64,000 bases of DNA. It comes from Antedon mediterranea (lineage: Eukaryota; Echinodermata; Crinoidea; Comatulida; Antedonidae). Positions 48,626 to 61,800 of the stretch are shown here, one piece after another. Within the stretch, counting starts at the first letter, position 1, and each line of letters opens with the position of its first letter. The position numbers were made by a program, and so were the translations under genes. The notes beneath the pieces are model-generated. The model did not search any database. It was not told where the DNA came from and saw only the letters and a list, made by a program, of their open reading frames with translations. The DNA is taken from assembly GCF_964355755.1 (NCBI RefSeq), contig NC_092678.1, forward strand, positions 2,751,922 to 2,815,921. The letters are read 5' to 3'.

Positions 48626-51600
48626 ATGCAGGCAGAATCTGACAACCAGAATGCAATTGAAGATGTGTCGGAAAGAAGTCTGTGTGAGGAGACATCAGTT
48701 TCTGATGCTGTAACAAAAGCTTCTTTGGAAGCAAAGAGTAAAGAAAGTGTGTGTCAAGATATGGGGTTATTACATGATCTTAGCTCTCCAGAAAGCAAAG
48801 ACAAAGTATGTGGGTCATTACCAGAAGTTGCCAGTTCTACAACTGAAGTTTCTGAAAGTTTGCATGAAAACTTGTTACCAGTGAAATGTGAAGAAGCAAA
48901 GAGTGCTGCATCAGAAACAGTAGAGAGGACAAGAGAAGGAAGTGATTACAATGGTTCCTCGGCTGATGTTACTCCAGCAGAAGAAGTTTCTGAAAATCCT
49001 GACAATAAACTATCAATTGTTGTTGCTTTACCAGCGGAATGTGATGGAGCAAGGAGTACAGAAATTGTAGAGAATGCAAAGCAAGAAAGTGAGGACAATA
49101 GTTTTTCAGCTAACGTTACAACTCCAGCAGAAGAAGTTGATAAAAATTGGGAGAATAAACTACCAACAGAATGTGAAAATACAAAGAGTGTAGAAGGTGT
49201 TTGTCAAGAGAAGATGCTATGTAGTTCTAACTCAGTAAAAAATTTAGGAAAGAAGACAAGTTCAAGAAATGGTGGTGATCTTTCAATAGCTGCAGTTAGG
49301 CCTAAGATTTTATTACGTAGGTTGCCAGAAAATGTAGAAAAGACAACTAAAGTCAATGATGGTAAGTTCACATGTGAATTACAAACCCAACCAGCCAGGA
49401 ATGCACTTGTCAATTGTATGACCCACCATACGACCCCCGGGAGAGATGCGTCATTTGTCCGATGTGCATCATTTGACGAAAAATATGACTTATCTTTAAG
49501 TGGCCATGACACACCCATTTTGACGCACTGTGACCATGTTGGTATGATGATATGGTGGGTGGTAAAGTGACTGACATTGACACACCATTGTTCACTGATG
49601 TGACGTACCATCTAGGTTTTTTGATGCAACCCTATTATTTGTAAATGATGTATACATGACGAACCCCTCTCCCAAAGGGTCATATAGTGGGTCATACAAT
49701 TGAAAATAGCATTGTGCCACCTCAATTGCATGACTAAAAAGTCTTTCACACCTGTTCCGATCTGGCGCTGGTAAAGAAAGTCATGTGTGAAAGACCGTTT
49801 AACTTTTTTTATTCATCTACGCAGATGTAATTGTATATTGCTTTTTTGTTGTTGCAGAAAGTCAACATTTACGTAAAATAGAAAATGGTGAAATAGGTAA
49901 AGACAGCTCTAATGCATCTGAACAGAAATCAATATTAGCAGAACAAAGTGATTCCAAGGCAGCATCAATTGTCAAGAAGAGAAGAGGCAGAAGAGGTGGC
50001 AAGAAAGTTCAGAATCCTCCAGGTAAGATGATGATGATTGGCATTGGCTTTTAGTGATGTCGATTTTCTTCATGATATGGTACTCAATTATAATATTTTA
50101 ACACTTTATGACATTTTTCAAACTATTTTATCAAAATATATCATGGTTGAATACCAAGGAATATCTTTTCCAGCTACACTATTAAACTTTATGTGACAAA
50201 AAATGTGATCTGCCCATATATGGACATGATGTCATATCACTACCATATTTAAGCATACCACTACCATATTTGAGCACATCACACTTTTTGTTTGTCAAAT
50301 AATAATGAGTGCACTTTGTACACATGCTTATGATTTAAAAACTACACTTTAGTTATGGAACTTCATTTCTACTTTCAGTTTTAGGTTATCATATAGGTTA
50401 CTGCTATGTATGTCACTATGCGTTGTATTCTACAAGAGCGGCCATTAACCATTTCAAAGGAAACCAACATCAAGATAGAATGCAGATGATAGAGGCCATG
50501 ACAAAGAATAGAAATGGTAAGTGACCTCTGTGATATATAAGGGGATCTTACCTACTGAGCTGACTTGATAGTGGTGCGACATGGGCAGGAATTTTAAAAG
50601 CTCACAAAATTTATTGTTTTACATCTAAATGTAATAGGCCTATACTCATTATACAAACTTTGAATGACAATTTATTCCCTCTTTTCTTTCAAAATAATCA
50701 TGTTCATCTCAGCAACAGAAAGACAGACGTCAACCAGGACAACAGATGCAAATAGGAAATTCTTTTGCCAAGTGTGCGAAAAATATGTTAACTCTGCCCA
50801 GCAATTAAGTAAGGTAATTAACTGTGTTATTAAATGTATGAATACTGCCTTCAGACGTTGACCTCATATCATTTCTTTAATGCTTGTATGTTATTATCTT
50901 TTATGTCAGAGTATGTAAATTAATTTTACTTGAAACTTGATTAAAATATAGTCTACCACTGTTAACTTTCCTGAAACCGAACTTAATTAAAAATTACAAC
51001 TTCATATGTTTGTTTTTTTTTACAGCATACAGAAAGTAACAGGCATAAGAAGAAAGTGCAGAACAGAGAAGAAGGGAATGGTTCAAATGATGCATCTGAA
51101 AATGGCAACCAATCACAGAATGCAAATTTGAATGGTGATCAGGTAACCGGTCAAATGGTTCAAAGCAGTAATGCAAAAGATGCGCACAGTAAAGATAGCC
51201 AGGTAACCTGTACAACTTTTAATAACAATTCAAAAGATGCAAATGTTGATTCAAAAGATGCACATGTTGATTCAAAAGATGCACATGTTGATTCAAAAGA
51301 TGCACATGTTGATTCAAAAGATGCACATGTTGATTCAAAAGATGCACATGTTGATTCAAAAGATGCACATGTTGATTCAAAAGATGCACATGTTGATCGT
51401 AACCAAGTAACCAGTGCATCTGTGCATAACAGTTCAGAAGATACAAGAAGCAATAATAAACAATTAAATAATGCAAGCAACCAATCAAAAGATACACATG
51501 TGGATTTGAAGAAGGAAAAACCTATAGTACTCTTAAAACGCAAATTACCAGACAGTAAAAGAGATACAAGTAAAGATGAACAAATTGAAAATAGACACAA

Positions 51601-51952
51601 ACAAACTAATCCAAAAACTTTACCATCACCCTCTGAAATGGATTTCCATAGATACGACGAGTGGTTGCATTGTCAATGGCCAATGGTTCCTCAAGGAAGG
51701 GGTAGGGCATTAAACCTGCACAGAAGAGGGGGTAGAGACGGAACATGGCAAAGCAATATAGAAAATCACCATCCTAGTTTTAACAGTAACATGCACTACT
51801 ATCATGCAGCTCCTTTAAGAGGACGTGGTAGGGGAATTGGACGACAACCGGTTTATAGTCATCTTAGAGAGGAAATCCATTTACGACCTCAATCTTCTTC
51901 AAACTATGCCTATTCTGAATTTGGACATAGTCATGGTTATAACATGCTGTGA
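48626..51952 (+). CDS. matrin/U1-type double zinc-finger protein with DSKDAHV repeats
   Basis: Five coding exons (48626-49361, 49858-50022, 50379-50516, 50713-50813, 51026-51952) join in phase to 688 residues. Residues 1-290 are acidic, Ser/Glu-rich and low complexity. A basic patch KKRRGRRGGKK precedes two C-x2-C-x12-H-x5-H fingers (C309/C312/H325/H331 and C365/C368/H381/H387), the matrin/U1 class found in dsRNA- and RNA-binding proteins such as the ZNF346 and ZNF385 groups. Then come seven exact DSKDAHV heptads (about 455-503) and an Arg/Gly-rich C-terminus (RGRGRGIGR). A nuclear RNA-binding role is inferred. I cannot name an orthologue. ATG 48626 is the first in-frame ATG of the exon. It is convergent with the FN3-thioredoxin gene. 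Confidence 0.85.
50173..50304. mobile_element. MITE family A, copy 4 (zinc-finger gene intron)
   Basis: 'gctacactattaaacttt', 'gacaaaaaatgtgat', 'ccatatatggacatgatg' and 'catatcactaccatattt' match family A. The right terminus is missing. Confidence 0.65.
51227..51394 (+). repeat. coding 21-bp minisatellite
   Basis: One diverged unit followed by seven nearly identical copies of 'gattcaaaagatgcacatgt' plus t, in frame, each encoding DSKDAHV. Identity at synonymous positions shows recent expansion, and copy number is probably variable between individuals. Confidence 0.95.
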
Positions 51953-52376
51953 TTTATCAAACTGGTCACTTCACAATCATTGTATTTAATATAGAGTGGT
52001 CAAAATCTTCACTGAATTACTTTGTAGTGGTCAATCCGCTCATCTGTCAATCAAATAACATTGAAGACGGTGTTTTGTAGGAAATGATCAACACATACAT
52101 GGTTTTTTAAAGTGTTGACGCGACCAGAGTTTGCTAGGCAATTTGAAAGTATTTGCGCTTATCACATTCTTTCAGGTCATAGGTATCCAATTAGCTAATT
52201 TTCCTTATTTATTTTCTAATTTTTCATAATCATAACTATAAAAATATATTTTGAAATTAATTAATTTAAAGCTGGTAAAACGACAATACATTAATGATTG
52301 TACTGTATTTGTTTTTATTTTTCTTATTAAGAGTTTATGAATTTATTGTCATTAAAGGTTGAGATAAACATTTTGA

Positions 52377-52382
52377 AATAAA
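52377..52382 (+). terminator. candidate poly(A) signal, zinc-finger gene
   Basis: AATAAA 425 bases after the stop codon, in non-coding AT-rich DNA between two convergent genes. Confidence 0.4.
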
Positions 52383-52803
52383 TTATCTAAAATACCACCA
52401 CATAAATATTTGTGATGTATGATTTTTTTATGTATGATGTAGGTATTAGTTTTTAGCAAACACAAAAATATTTTAAGCACAAATTCAAGAGAGTATTCAA
52501 GCGAATATGATATTGTTTTTTGGGTCGATGTGTAGCACCATTACACGTCAATTCAATACATACATACTTTCTATTTTATGTTTGTTATTATAACAATTTC
52601 AAAATAATTTTTTACATAAAGAAACTTTAATATTACATATCACACATTGGGTATGGTTGTCACAAAAAAGTTGTAAAAAAAAAAGTATTAAACTGGGTAC
52701 AAAATAATAGTACCCAGCAATCATATCAGTTTGTTAAAATAAATATATTAAAAACTATATTGCACTAATTTTGATATTCATGAAATTAGTTTAATAAAAT
52801 GGA

Positions 52804-52809
52804 TTTATT
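52804..52809 (-). terminator. candidate poly(A) signal, FN3-thioredoxin gene
   Basis: AATAAA on the minus strand about 80 bases past the stop codon (52889-52891) of the FN3 gene. Confidence 0.5.
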
Positions 52810-52888
52810 TTATGAAATATTTAAAGTTAAAGTTGATTTGAAAATACTTTTAAATTATCCATTTAGGACCATGTCTATAAGGTTCAAT

Positions 52889-55800
52889 CTATATTGTTAG
52901 TGATGACTTTGGCCTAGCCTGTGACCTTGGGGGCTTAGACCTGGCAGAAGTGTACGGCCGGTTATTTATGCTTATTTTCTTGTCAGCTTTACTCTCTGTT
53001 GTAGGTTGTCGCTGTCTACTAGTCTTGGGCCTTTCTAACCAGCGTAGATTGCGTTCATGTATAATCAAAGAGGAGGATCGTTCTGGTGATGGTGGCGTCG
53101 ATGGTATTGTGATAGTCTGGAAAGAACTTGAACCTGAAAAGTGATAATAATTTCAAGAATAACATTTTTTTCAGTTTGGTCAAAACATAGACTATTATCT
53201 AAACTAATTTTCACCTTTACTCCCAATACTTTGTCTACAGTAATGGTCAAGATGATTTGGACATGTGCAGAGGCTCGGTACAAGTATTCTGAAGATTACC
53301 CAAGAGCAAGAGGAGGACAGAAAGATTAAAATGGGGATTATTGGAATAGAGTGGAGAGAGAGATGTTTCCTTTTGGTGAGTATCAAAGCTTAACAATATT
53401 TGTAACTTACTGAGTGAGGACAGTGCTAAACTCTGCTCATTCTTAGTCTGCTTTGGTTGGCCACTCTTTGTCTCTGTGAGATTCTCTAATATGCCATCAA
53501 GCAACGTCTCAAATGAGGTCAAATCATGAGCTGCGAATCTACCTTGCCAGGCTACATGACCTATGAAATAAATTCATAAAATTGTGTATTAGCAACATTC
53601 AGAAGCGTCTGAAAACAGCTCTGAAGTAACAGTTGGTTTATGGAGAGTCCTAGATAATGCCTGTGAAGACTACATAACTACCTCAGATGTAAATTTCTGT
53701 CTACACTATCAAACTTTGTGACATCATATCACTACCCTATTTATATTTGGGCATATCACACATTTTTTGTCAAACTAGTTTAATTGTTCTATTATTTATG
53801 TTTTGTTTTATACTATAAATATTGTTCAGGTAGTGTCCATACCATCAGGATGTAATATAACTAGTGTTGGAACTCCTATCACTCCAAATAACTCTGGAAC
53901 TGAAATCTTGTCATTGTGTGAACTGCGTGTCATGTCTAGACTGACTGTACTGTGACGACGACCTTTACCACTTGAGGCTGTGTGAAACAGAACAAATATT
54001 TTTTAATCTCTACAACCAAAAACCATAAACCAATAAAGTAGAATGAAAATTGTATGTCCGATGATCCACACACACTGAGAATTCACTCCATATGTTAGAC
54101 AAGTTTTCGAGAAAGTTTTATGAGGCACACAAGCCGCGGCTTCATGTATCTCTACTTCAAGGTAATCAAGTTAGGTAGATCTAAATTACTATCACCTGTA
54201 TAATTATGTAAATATATAATTTACATTATATAGATAAGACATTTATATTGAAACAAAACTGTTAAAACGATTACAAACCTAGTAAGATCTTGGAAACCGA
54301 AGATGTTTGTCGTCTTGGGTTTAACCCCGCATGTTTTGTATGACAGCAGCAGCAGTGTCGTATTGTTTTATCGTCCCGCCAATTATTACCCACAATGACT
54401 TGCATCAAAGAATGACGGTGAATACCTGTGGACTCGTTGCTTGCACAACAACAAGCTATACATGACACCTAAAGAGAAGATATAAAAATACCATTGAATT
54501 TTTTTTTATTAGGTCTAAATTGAAGTCTAATTGAAGCTCTAACAAGCAAACAGCAGTAAGTAATTCACACTCCTGGTTTTAACTAAGCTAATTAATATTT
54601 TTTTTGTTTTTTGTGTGCACTTAAAATAAATCTGTTCGGTTACACATGTCACTTTTTAATCAACTTTATAATTTTTTTTTTTCAGTTTATTGGCCAATAA
54701 AATGTTTTACCATTGAAGCTTTCTTCTTTGCATATGCCACGAAAAATGTCAAAATCTTTGAGCTAGCCAGGCACCTGTAACGAGTAAGTAAAGGTAAGGT
54801 AAAATAATCTTGCAGACAAATATTTAGATACTGTAATATGGATGGATAATTGCTTAAAACAGTCATCATTGCACTGTACTGATTATTAATATATGCAATG
54901 TCAATGGCTTCTTTTGATATAATACACACTGTTTATTGCAGTTTATACATTTACAGTCATTATTGCTATAATAATAATAATGTTACTGCAGTAAACACAC
55001 TGCAAGTGCCATAGAATAATGTGACTTGATCCCTTTCTAACAAACAATTGTTACCATTTTGTCCAGAAAAGGATGACGGTTGGATTCCTATTGGTTATTT
55101 TAGTTGGAATCAATAAATGCCATGAGCCATCAAATACGTCAACCACGCTAACAGATGCTGGCGGGATCTTGCGCCTTTTGAAGCCTTGATGCAACGCAGT
55201 GATGTTGTTGAAATTATTCGGGCTGATTTCTCTCATAAGACTGTCAATATATGCACAGCTACCAACTCTTGGAAACCTTGGAAAGACATTTAGAATAAGT
55301 AAGAATTATTTATTATTTTTATTTTATAAAGATGATTATAATATCTTTTGAATTAACTATGGTGTGTCTTTCTTTAAAATTCTGTAGACTAACACAGTAG
55401 AATAATTATTTTATAACACAAGTTACTAGTTACAAAAACTACTAAAACCCAGTGAAATTCTAAAAGTTGTATTTAAATAATTATTCTATTTATACCTTGT
55501 TTCCTTTGAATGAATAGAGTGAAAACAATAACTAGAAAAGGGTTTGAAAGGAGATGTGTTGACAATGATGACATCAGAGGGTTCACTGTCTCCTACAGCA
55601 TGATTCGTTGTTGCTACCACAGTAATCTTGTTGTTTGGATGGTAAGCACTCAACTATAAACAAGATTATTATGAAATGTATATAAATGTGCAGGCATAGA
55701 AAAACTCTAAAAATTAATAAACTTGAAATTATTATGAATTTATAAATGTGAAGATGATGAAATCTGTGAGAATGAGAAAAGGCCACTCCAACCGGAATCT

Positions 55801-58800
55801 TCTGTTTTTAAAACAAGGCATATATACAAATAACAATAAAAGAAATGTTTTCACATCACTAGGTTTTACCGTCATTTCTGTTTCCTTGATTTGATGTTGA
55901 TAACAATATCAATTCAAAGTATTTAATTTCAAATATCTTCTTTCTAGGATCAATAGTACTAAATTGACTGATAATGAAGCTGTAAATGTTCTAGTTACCT
56001 TAAGCACCATTTCATTAACATGTTCATGGACTTGGAAGCCATTTTGTTTGCCATTCACATAGACTTTGTATCCAGTGACAACTGCATCACCATCATCTCT
56101 CACCTGTTCCCAAGTAAGCATTACTTCTACTGCTCCTGTCACAGTACAACAATAAATATGTAAAGTAAGTTTATTATGTTTTGTTTTTTAACTTTAAAAG
56201 TTTTAAAAATTGAATTCAATTAAAACATAAATCCCTACATACCTGTGAAAGCATGTAAAGCCTCTAAGCACTGTTTTAAATAACCTTCGACCTCTCCCAA
56301 GGAACCCAAGACATCTGAAAGCTGTGGATAAAGTTGTATGTGTTAGTATGCTTTGATTGAATATTAAAACTATTCATTTTTAATGTCTTAGTTTCGGAAA
56401 GTAAGTTAGAGAAAGTCTTTGATTGTAATTGGTCTAACCTGAAGGTCAGTCTGTGTGCTCGCTGCTGCATGACGTAGACCCTGACTGCTATGAAACACAA
56501 TTAGCTGCTGTAATAATCTGTCAAATAATGATATCACAAAGGTAATATTTTGTTCTTGATTTATAGGTACCATTTCAATTGTTTTTTAATAGTCTAGCCT
56601 TTAATATAAACATTCAAACTTACTTGTCCCGCTTGTTAATGAGTTCACATGCATCTTTTTCCAATGTCTGTCGTTCTGACACCCCACGAACCACGTAGCA
56701 GACTATAGGTTTCGAGGGTTTCTTAGCTACTTTAGTTGCAATGGACCTTGTGCGTACTGGTCTCTCAAGACTTTCTAGATGGACTTCAAGAGATACCTTG
56801 TATGTTGATGTTATCAATAGATCATAGAACTCGGCAGTGAATGTTTCTGGGTCGATGACTGGTGACATGATGGTGGCAGCACGTCTTTGCACTTTGTTCT
56901 GGCACGCTGATTCATCAACTAAGACAGCCTAGAAAAGAAAGCACATTGTAAAATTTAAAAATTATATTGCTGTTTGATATTTCAACGTAACAAAATTTAT
57001 TACAAGTACACACAATCTAAAACTCCAGTTTCTGTAGCAAGCTGTTACCATGCTTAAAGTTATTCTCCAGTCGAAAGAGCTGGCATCTTACCCTATAATG
57101 TGCCACTTTAGCTCCCCCAGTTAGTGTTGGTTCAGTCCATTGTATCTTGATGGATGCAGCCTTGGTTGTTGGTACTCGGTTGATGGTTGGTGGAAGAGCA
57201 CCAGGCCATTCGATCTCTACTTTTTCCGAAATCTCACTGTTTAAGTACCTCACATTACACAAAGCCTATATTATAAAAAGAAGCCATATAAATTGTAACT
57301 GTTCCATTGTTCTTGGAGATAACATTTCTTCCTATTTTTGTTCCTTTTGTTTCTCTCTGAACAAACACTGCAAGTAATAATTTTTACCTGTATTGAAAAT
57401 GAATATTTTCTACACATTCTTCCTTGTGTAAACACAAACATTGTTTCTTGTGGAAGAAGATTCTTAAGGTCACTTCCATTGACCTTTAACCTATAACTTG
57501 TGAGTAAGGTATCGCCAAAAACCTTTGGCTTATCCCATTTTAAAGTACACTGATGAAAATCACAACTTCTAAAATAGGAAAAAAATTGAGAAATTTAAAA
57601 TGTTTATTTTGTTTACACCATACAGATTATTATATATAAATATGAAGGAAATCTATTGCATGTGAAAGAAGATCAAGAAGGAAGTTTCTTGTTGACTTTT
57701 ATGATGAGGTGAGTAGGTAGCAAGATGAAAAAAGTACACTTACTGAATGCTGAGTGTTGGTGTCTGTATTGGAGCGGCAGTATGTATGCTAATTTGTTTT
57801 GACCTGTTGATGACCTGGTCATTAGAATCTAGCATGAAAATGGTGACAAAGTGGGCTGCACCAGAAGAACAGTTTCTGATGGTGTACTGACTGGCAATTG
57901 GCTTCAGCAGCGCTTCAATTTCCTAAAGTAGAAAAGGTAATGTAGTTAACATACTTCAAGTAATTATCTAGAAATTGTACTTTAAAATAAACTAATTACT
58001 TCTCTTCTTCTTACTCCTTCTAACCATAAGATTATTACAGAATATTACCTTTGGTTTTAGAACACTGCTCCACTGAATTTTGACTCTTTTAATATTTTCA
58101 TCACCTGAAATTTAAAGTGTATCATTTATGTACAATCTTGTGATTTCGAATAAGTTATTTTTGTATTTTTACTGTGTTTGGTATAAATGTTTGTTAGAAT
58201 TTATAACACTTACCTTCAAATGAAGGCCGACTCCATCTTATAGAGATTGTGGAATCCGTAACTTTGGAAACATTAATGAACACATCCTCTGGGATTGATG
58301 TAGAGTTTGAATGAGTTGGACTTGCTGTATTCTTACTGTCAGTATTTGTACATTCAGGAATATTACCTGGAGATCTCAGTTGTAATTCTTCTGATAAAAG
58401 GGAGTCTTGGTAGGAGCTGGGATCTGCTGTCAATGCCGCAAGACTCACATGGTATGTTCTAACAAGCAAAGATTTTATTATATTTCGCACAATTAATTTA
58501 GAAATAGGCCCATAGTATTGTGTGAATTTTAATCACCTTTACTGTATGTCCTTTTTAGCAATCGCATAGTGTACGGAAATCACTAATTTCACTAATATAA
58601 ATTTACCTGTTTGGTCTGCATGGTAGAACTGCCCTATGATGGCTAACACTTAGGTCATTACCAATAGGCTTATCATTCATGTATACTTTGTAGCCCCGAA
58701 TCCCAACTCCACCAAACAGTCTTGGAGTTCCCCATTCTAGGATGAACTCATATGGAGTTATGCTAGAACATCCAATGATTGGTGGATCTGGTGATCCAGG

Positions 58801-61800
58801 AATAATCCATTCGATACTAGGGGTGTTCAGATCTTGCCACATATCTTCTTCTTTCAGTATGTTGACCGTCACATCATACACACATCTAAAAGAAAATGAT
58901 TGTCGAAAATCAATGTCCATGTACTCTCATTTAATATAGCGCATTTATACCAAAGTCTCAGTGCGGTTTTAAATTCATTATAATGGATTCTCACTTGATA
59001 CTTAAAGCTTTGTCTACTCTATCAAACTAGGTTGACAAAAAAAATGTGATGTGCCCCAATATGGTAGTGGTATGACATCATCATGTCCATATATGGGCAC
59101 ATCACATTTTTAGTCGCGTGCAAACACGACTCTATAGCTCACTATGTTGGTTGGTTGGTTGGTCGGTAAACACTAACTCAAATTTGCACCCACGATTTTA
59201 TATGGCCTTGTTTAACATAAAGTTTGATAGTGTAGACCAAGCTTTACTGACCTTTGGTAATGTACTGGAATATTGTAAGACAATACATCTGGTGCCACAG
59301 TAGCAGTATGCTCTTTACCATCAGCTGTACTCATCCAGTTCAGGTTGTATCCCACAATGCCTTGCTCTTCTGCTGTTCCACAATCTGCTACAGACCAGGT
59401 TACAATCAGTTCAGGAAATTCTTGTTTTCTACAAAAACAAATCATAAAATAATTTGTCTGATAGCTGTCCATTGACCCAGATAATTAGGCCTTTGTTTTT
59501 ATTTGGACATCGACTGAAATAATGATATTTTTAATTTGGATGCTTACTTATCTCCATTTAGATTGTTTGATTCAAAAGAAGCCATCACTGTCAACAGGTT
59601 TCCTGACTCGTACTTTGGAAGAGTAACCTCAAGAGGACGTGACAAGGATTCATCTTGATCATCTCTATCAAATGACTGCTTGTTGCTACCTCCTGTGTTA
59701 CTAGTAATCACTGCAATCTGAAACCTGTAGAGTTTGCCAGCAGTGAGGTTGTGGAGAGGACATGACAGAGCACTGGGTTCAATGTTGCTGTGGTGCTCGC
59801 CATTCACTATCAGCCGATAACAAACAAGGTTGCGATGAATACACAACTGACAAGATTTGTCTAAGAAGAAAAGAAGCTCCTATTATTCTAGGTAATTTTA
59901 TTTCATTGTTTGATATAAGAATTTACATAAAAGAAAATGTTATTATGTACAAATGATAATGCAAAACGTACCGGATGATTTGAGAGCTGTGAATAAAACA
60001 GGTTTTTGCCAATGCAGCTCCAGAGAAGATGTCGTGAACTCTTTTAAATATAGTGTGGGTGGTTCAACTGGTGTTGGTATCCTGACCTGAATCATGTCAG
60101 AACTAAGACATGTGATATAACCATCAGTTGAGTCTCCATCGTTTGATGCTTGGTAGAAGTCTGACAAATGAGCTTCCACTGCCATACTGTAAGTCCTTCC
60201 TGGAAAAAGTTTTACATCTGCTACCGTTTCTTCAGTAAATATTTCTAAGGTTCCTTCACACGATTGAGTTTGTTTTTTCTTATTACTGAAAACCATCCAA
60301 CGTACTACATATTTCAGAAGGCGGTCACTGCCATATTGTGGTGCATCCCAAGCAAGAGTCACAGAACTCTCGGAGTACTTTACACAACGAAGGTTGTTTG
60401 GTGGTTCCGTCCCTGCAGTTTTAGCAGTAACTGATACAAATGGCAACCAAGGAGAATCTTCTGGTATTTCCACCCATTCCTCTGGCAGTGATCTTGCAGA
60501 TTCTGGCTTGTCTTTCTCGTGTACAGCATCAAAATACTCTTTTGTTACAACAACTAGAATTAATTTGTATGTAGTATTTTCCATGAGACCAGGAATGACA
60601 GCAGATTCAGAATCTGGAGATAGATCTAGGTGACTTTCTGTGATGCAGTAATCATCATCTTCTGTCACCACATACATTCTCTGTCCTATACAAATTAAAT
60701 GTTTAATTTCTTTAAAAATGATTAAAGATGATTATAGCATAACTGAAGCGTTCTCGTCTGTATTTTATTGCCTTTTTGGAAACAAAAAACCATTACTTTA
60801 CTTTATTTTTAATTATATATTTCTATTTATTCCCATTGATAGGGGACTTAGGAACATTTGGGATGTGGCTCCTCCTCTTCCTCCTTGGAACAGTTTTGGC
60901 AGATTATATGTCTAGGCAGCGACAATGTCTAGGCAGTGACCATGTCTAGGCAGTGACCATGTCTAGGCAGTGACCATGTCTAGGCAGTGACCATGTCTAG
61001 GCAGTGACCATGTCTAGGCAGTGACCATGTCTAGGCAGTGACCATTTCTAGGCAGTGACCATTGAACAATAATATACGTATGTCATAGAGCATCACAAAT
61101 CATAAGCCCCTATTTACTAACCTAAAATTTGCGTTCCATTGCTTATTGGTTTTGTCCAGGCTAGTTCAATTGAGCTGCACGTTGTTGAGATCAGTTTGAT
61201 ATGTGGAGGTGCTTCTGGTGGCTTGCTTGTCAGAATATGAACTTGCTCTGATTGGCCAGACAGTATGAATGTGTAGCTGTTTCTGTCACCTTTATAATAG
61301 TCAAACAGAAATAAAAATGAGACTTGTTTTATATCTCACTTAGTGTGTTAATAGTATGCCATTGACAACTCCACTTCCTTTTTGTTTGCTCTCTACACTA
61401 TGTCTACACTATCAAACGAGTTTGACCAAAACATTGTGATGTGCTCAAATATGGTGGTGATATGCTCAAATATGGTAATGATGTGACAGAGTTTTACCTT
61501 TTCTTGTTGCAGTATAGTTATCTTGTTTCCTTGCTTCTACTACAATAGTGTAATTTGTATCCGGTTCCAATAAACATAATTTTAGGCAATTGTCTTTATA
61601 AGAAAAAGAAATATATTAGAAAGTATAAAGTATATTATAAACTGCTTGAGTTTAGACAAGAAAAGAGGTATTTACCATGTGTTATTTGGCTCTGGACACC
61701 TCTGTCCTTGTTCTCGGTTGCCCACCATGTCACCTGATGTTGATCGGCTGATATATAATGAATAGAGGTATCATTATCTGTAATGCAATTAGAATTACAT

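Noticed and set aside
51160-51600. Long minus-strand frames with repeated FESTCAS / LLNQHVH
   Set aside because: These are shadows of the in-frame 21-bp repeat in the plus-strand zinc-finger exon.
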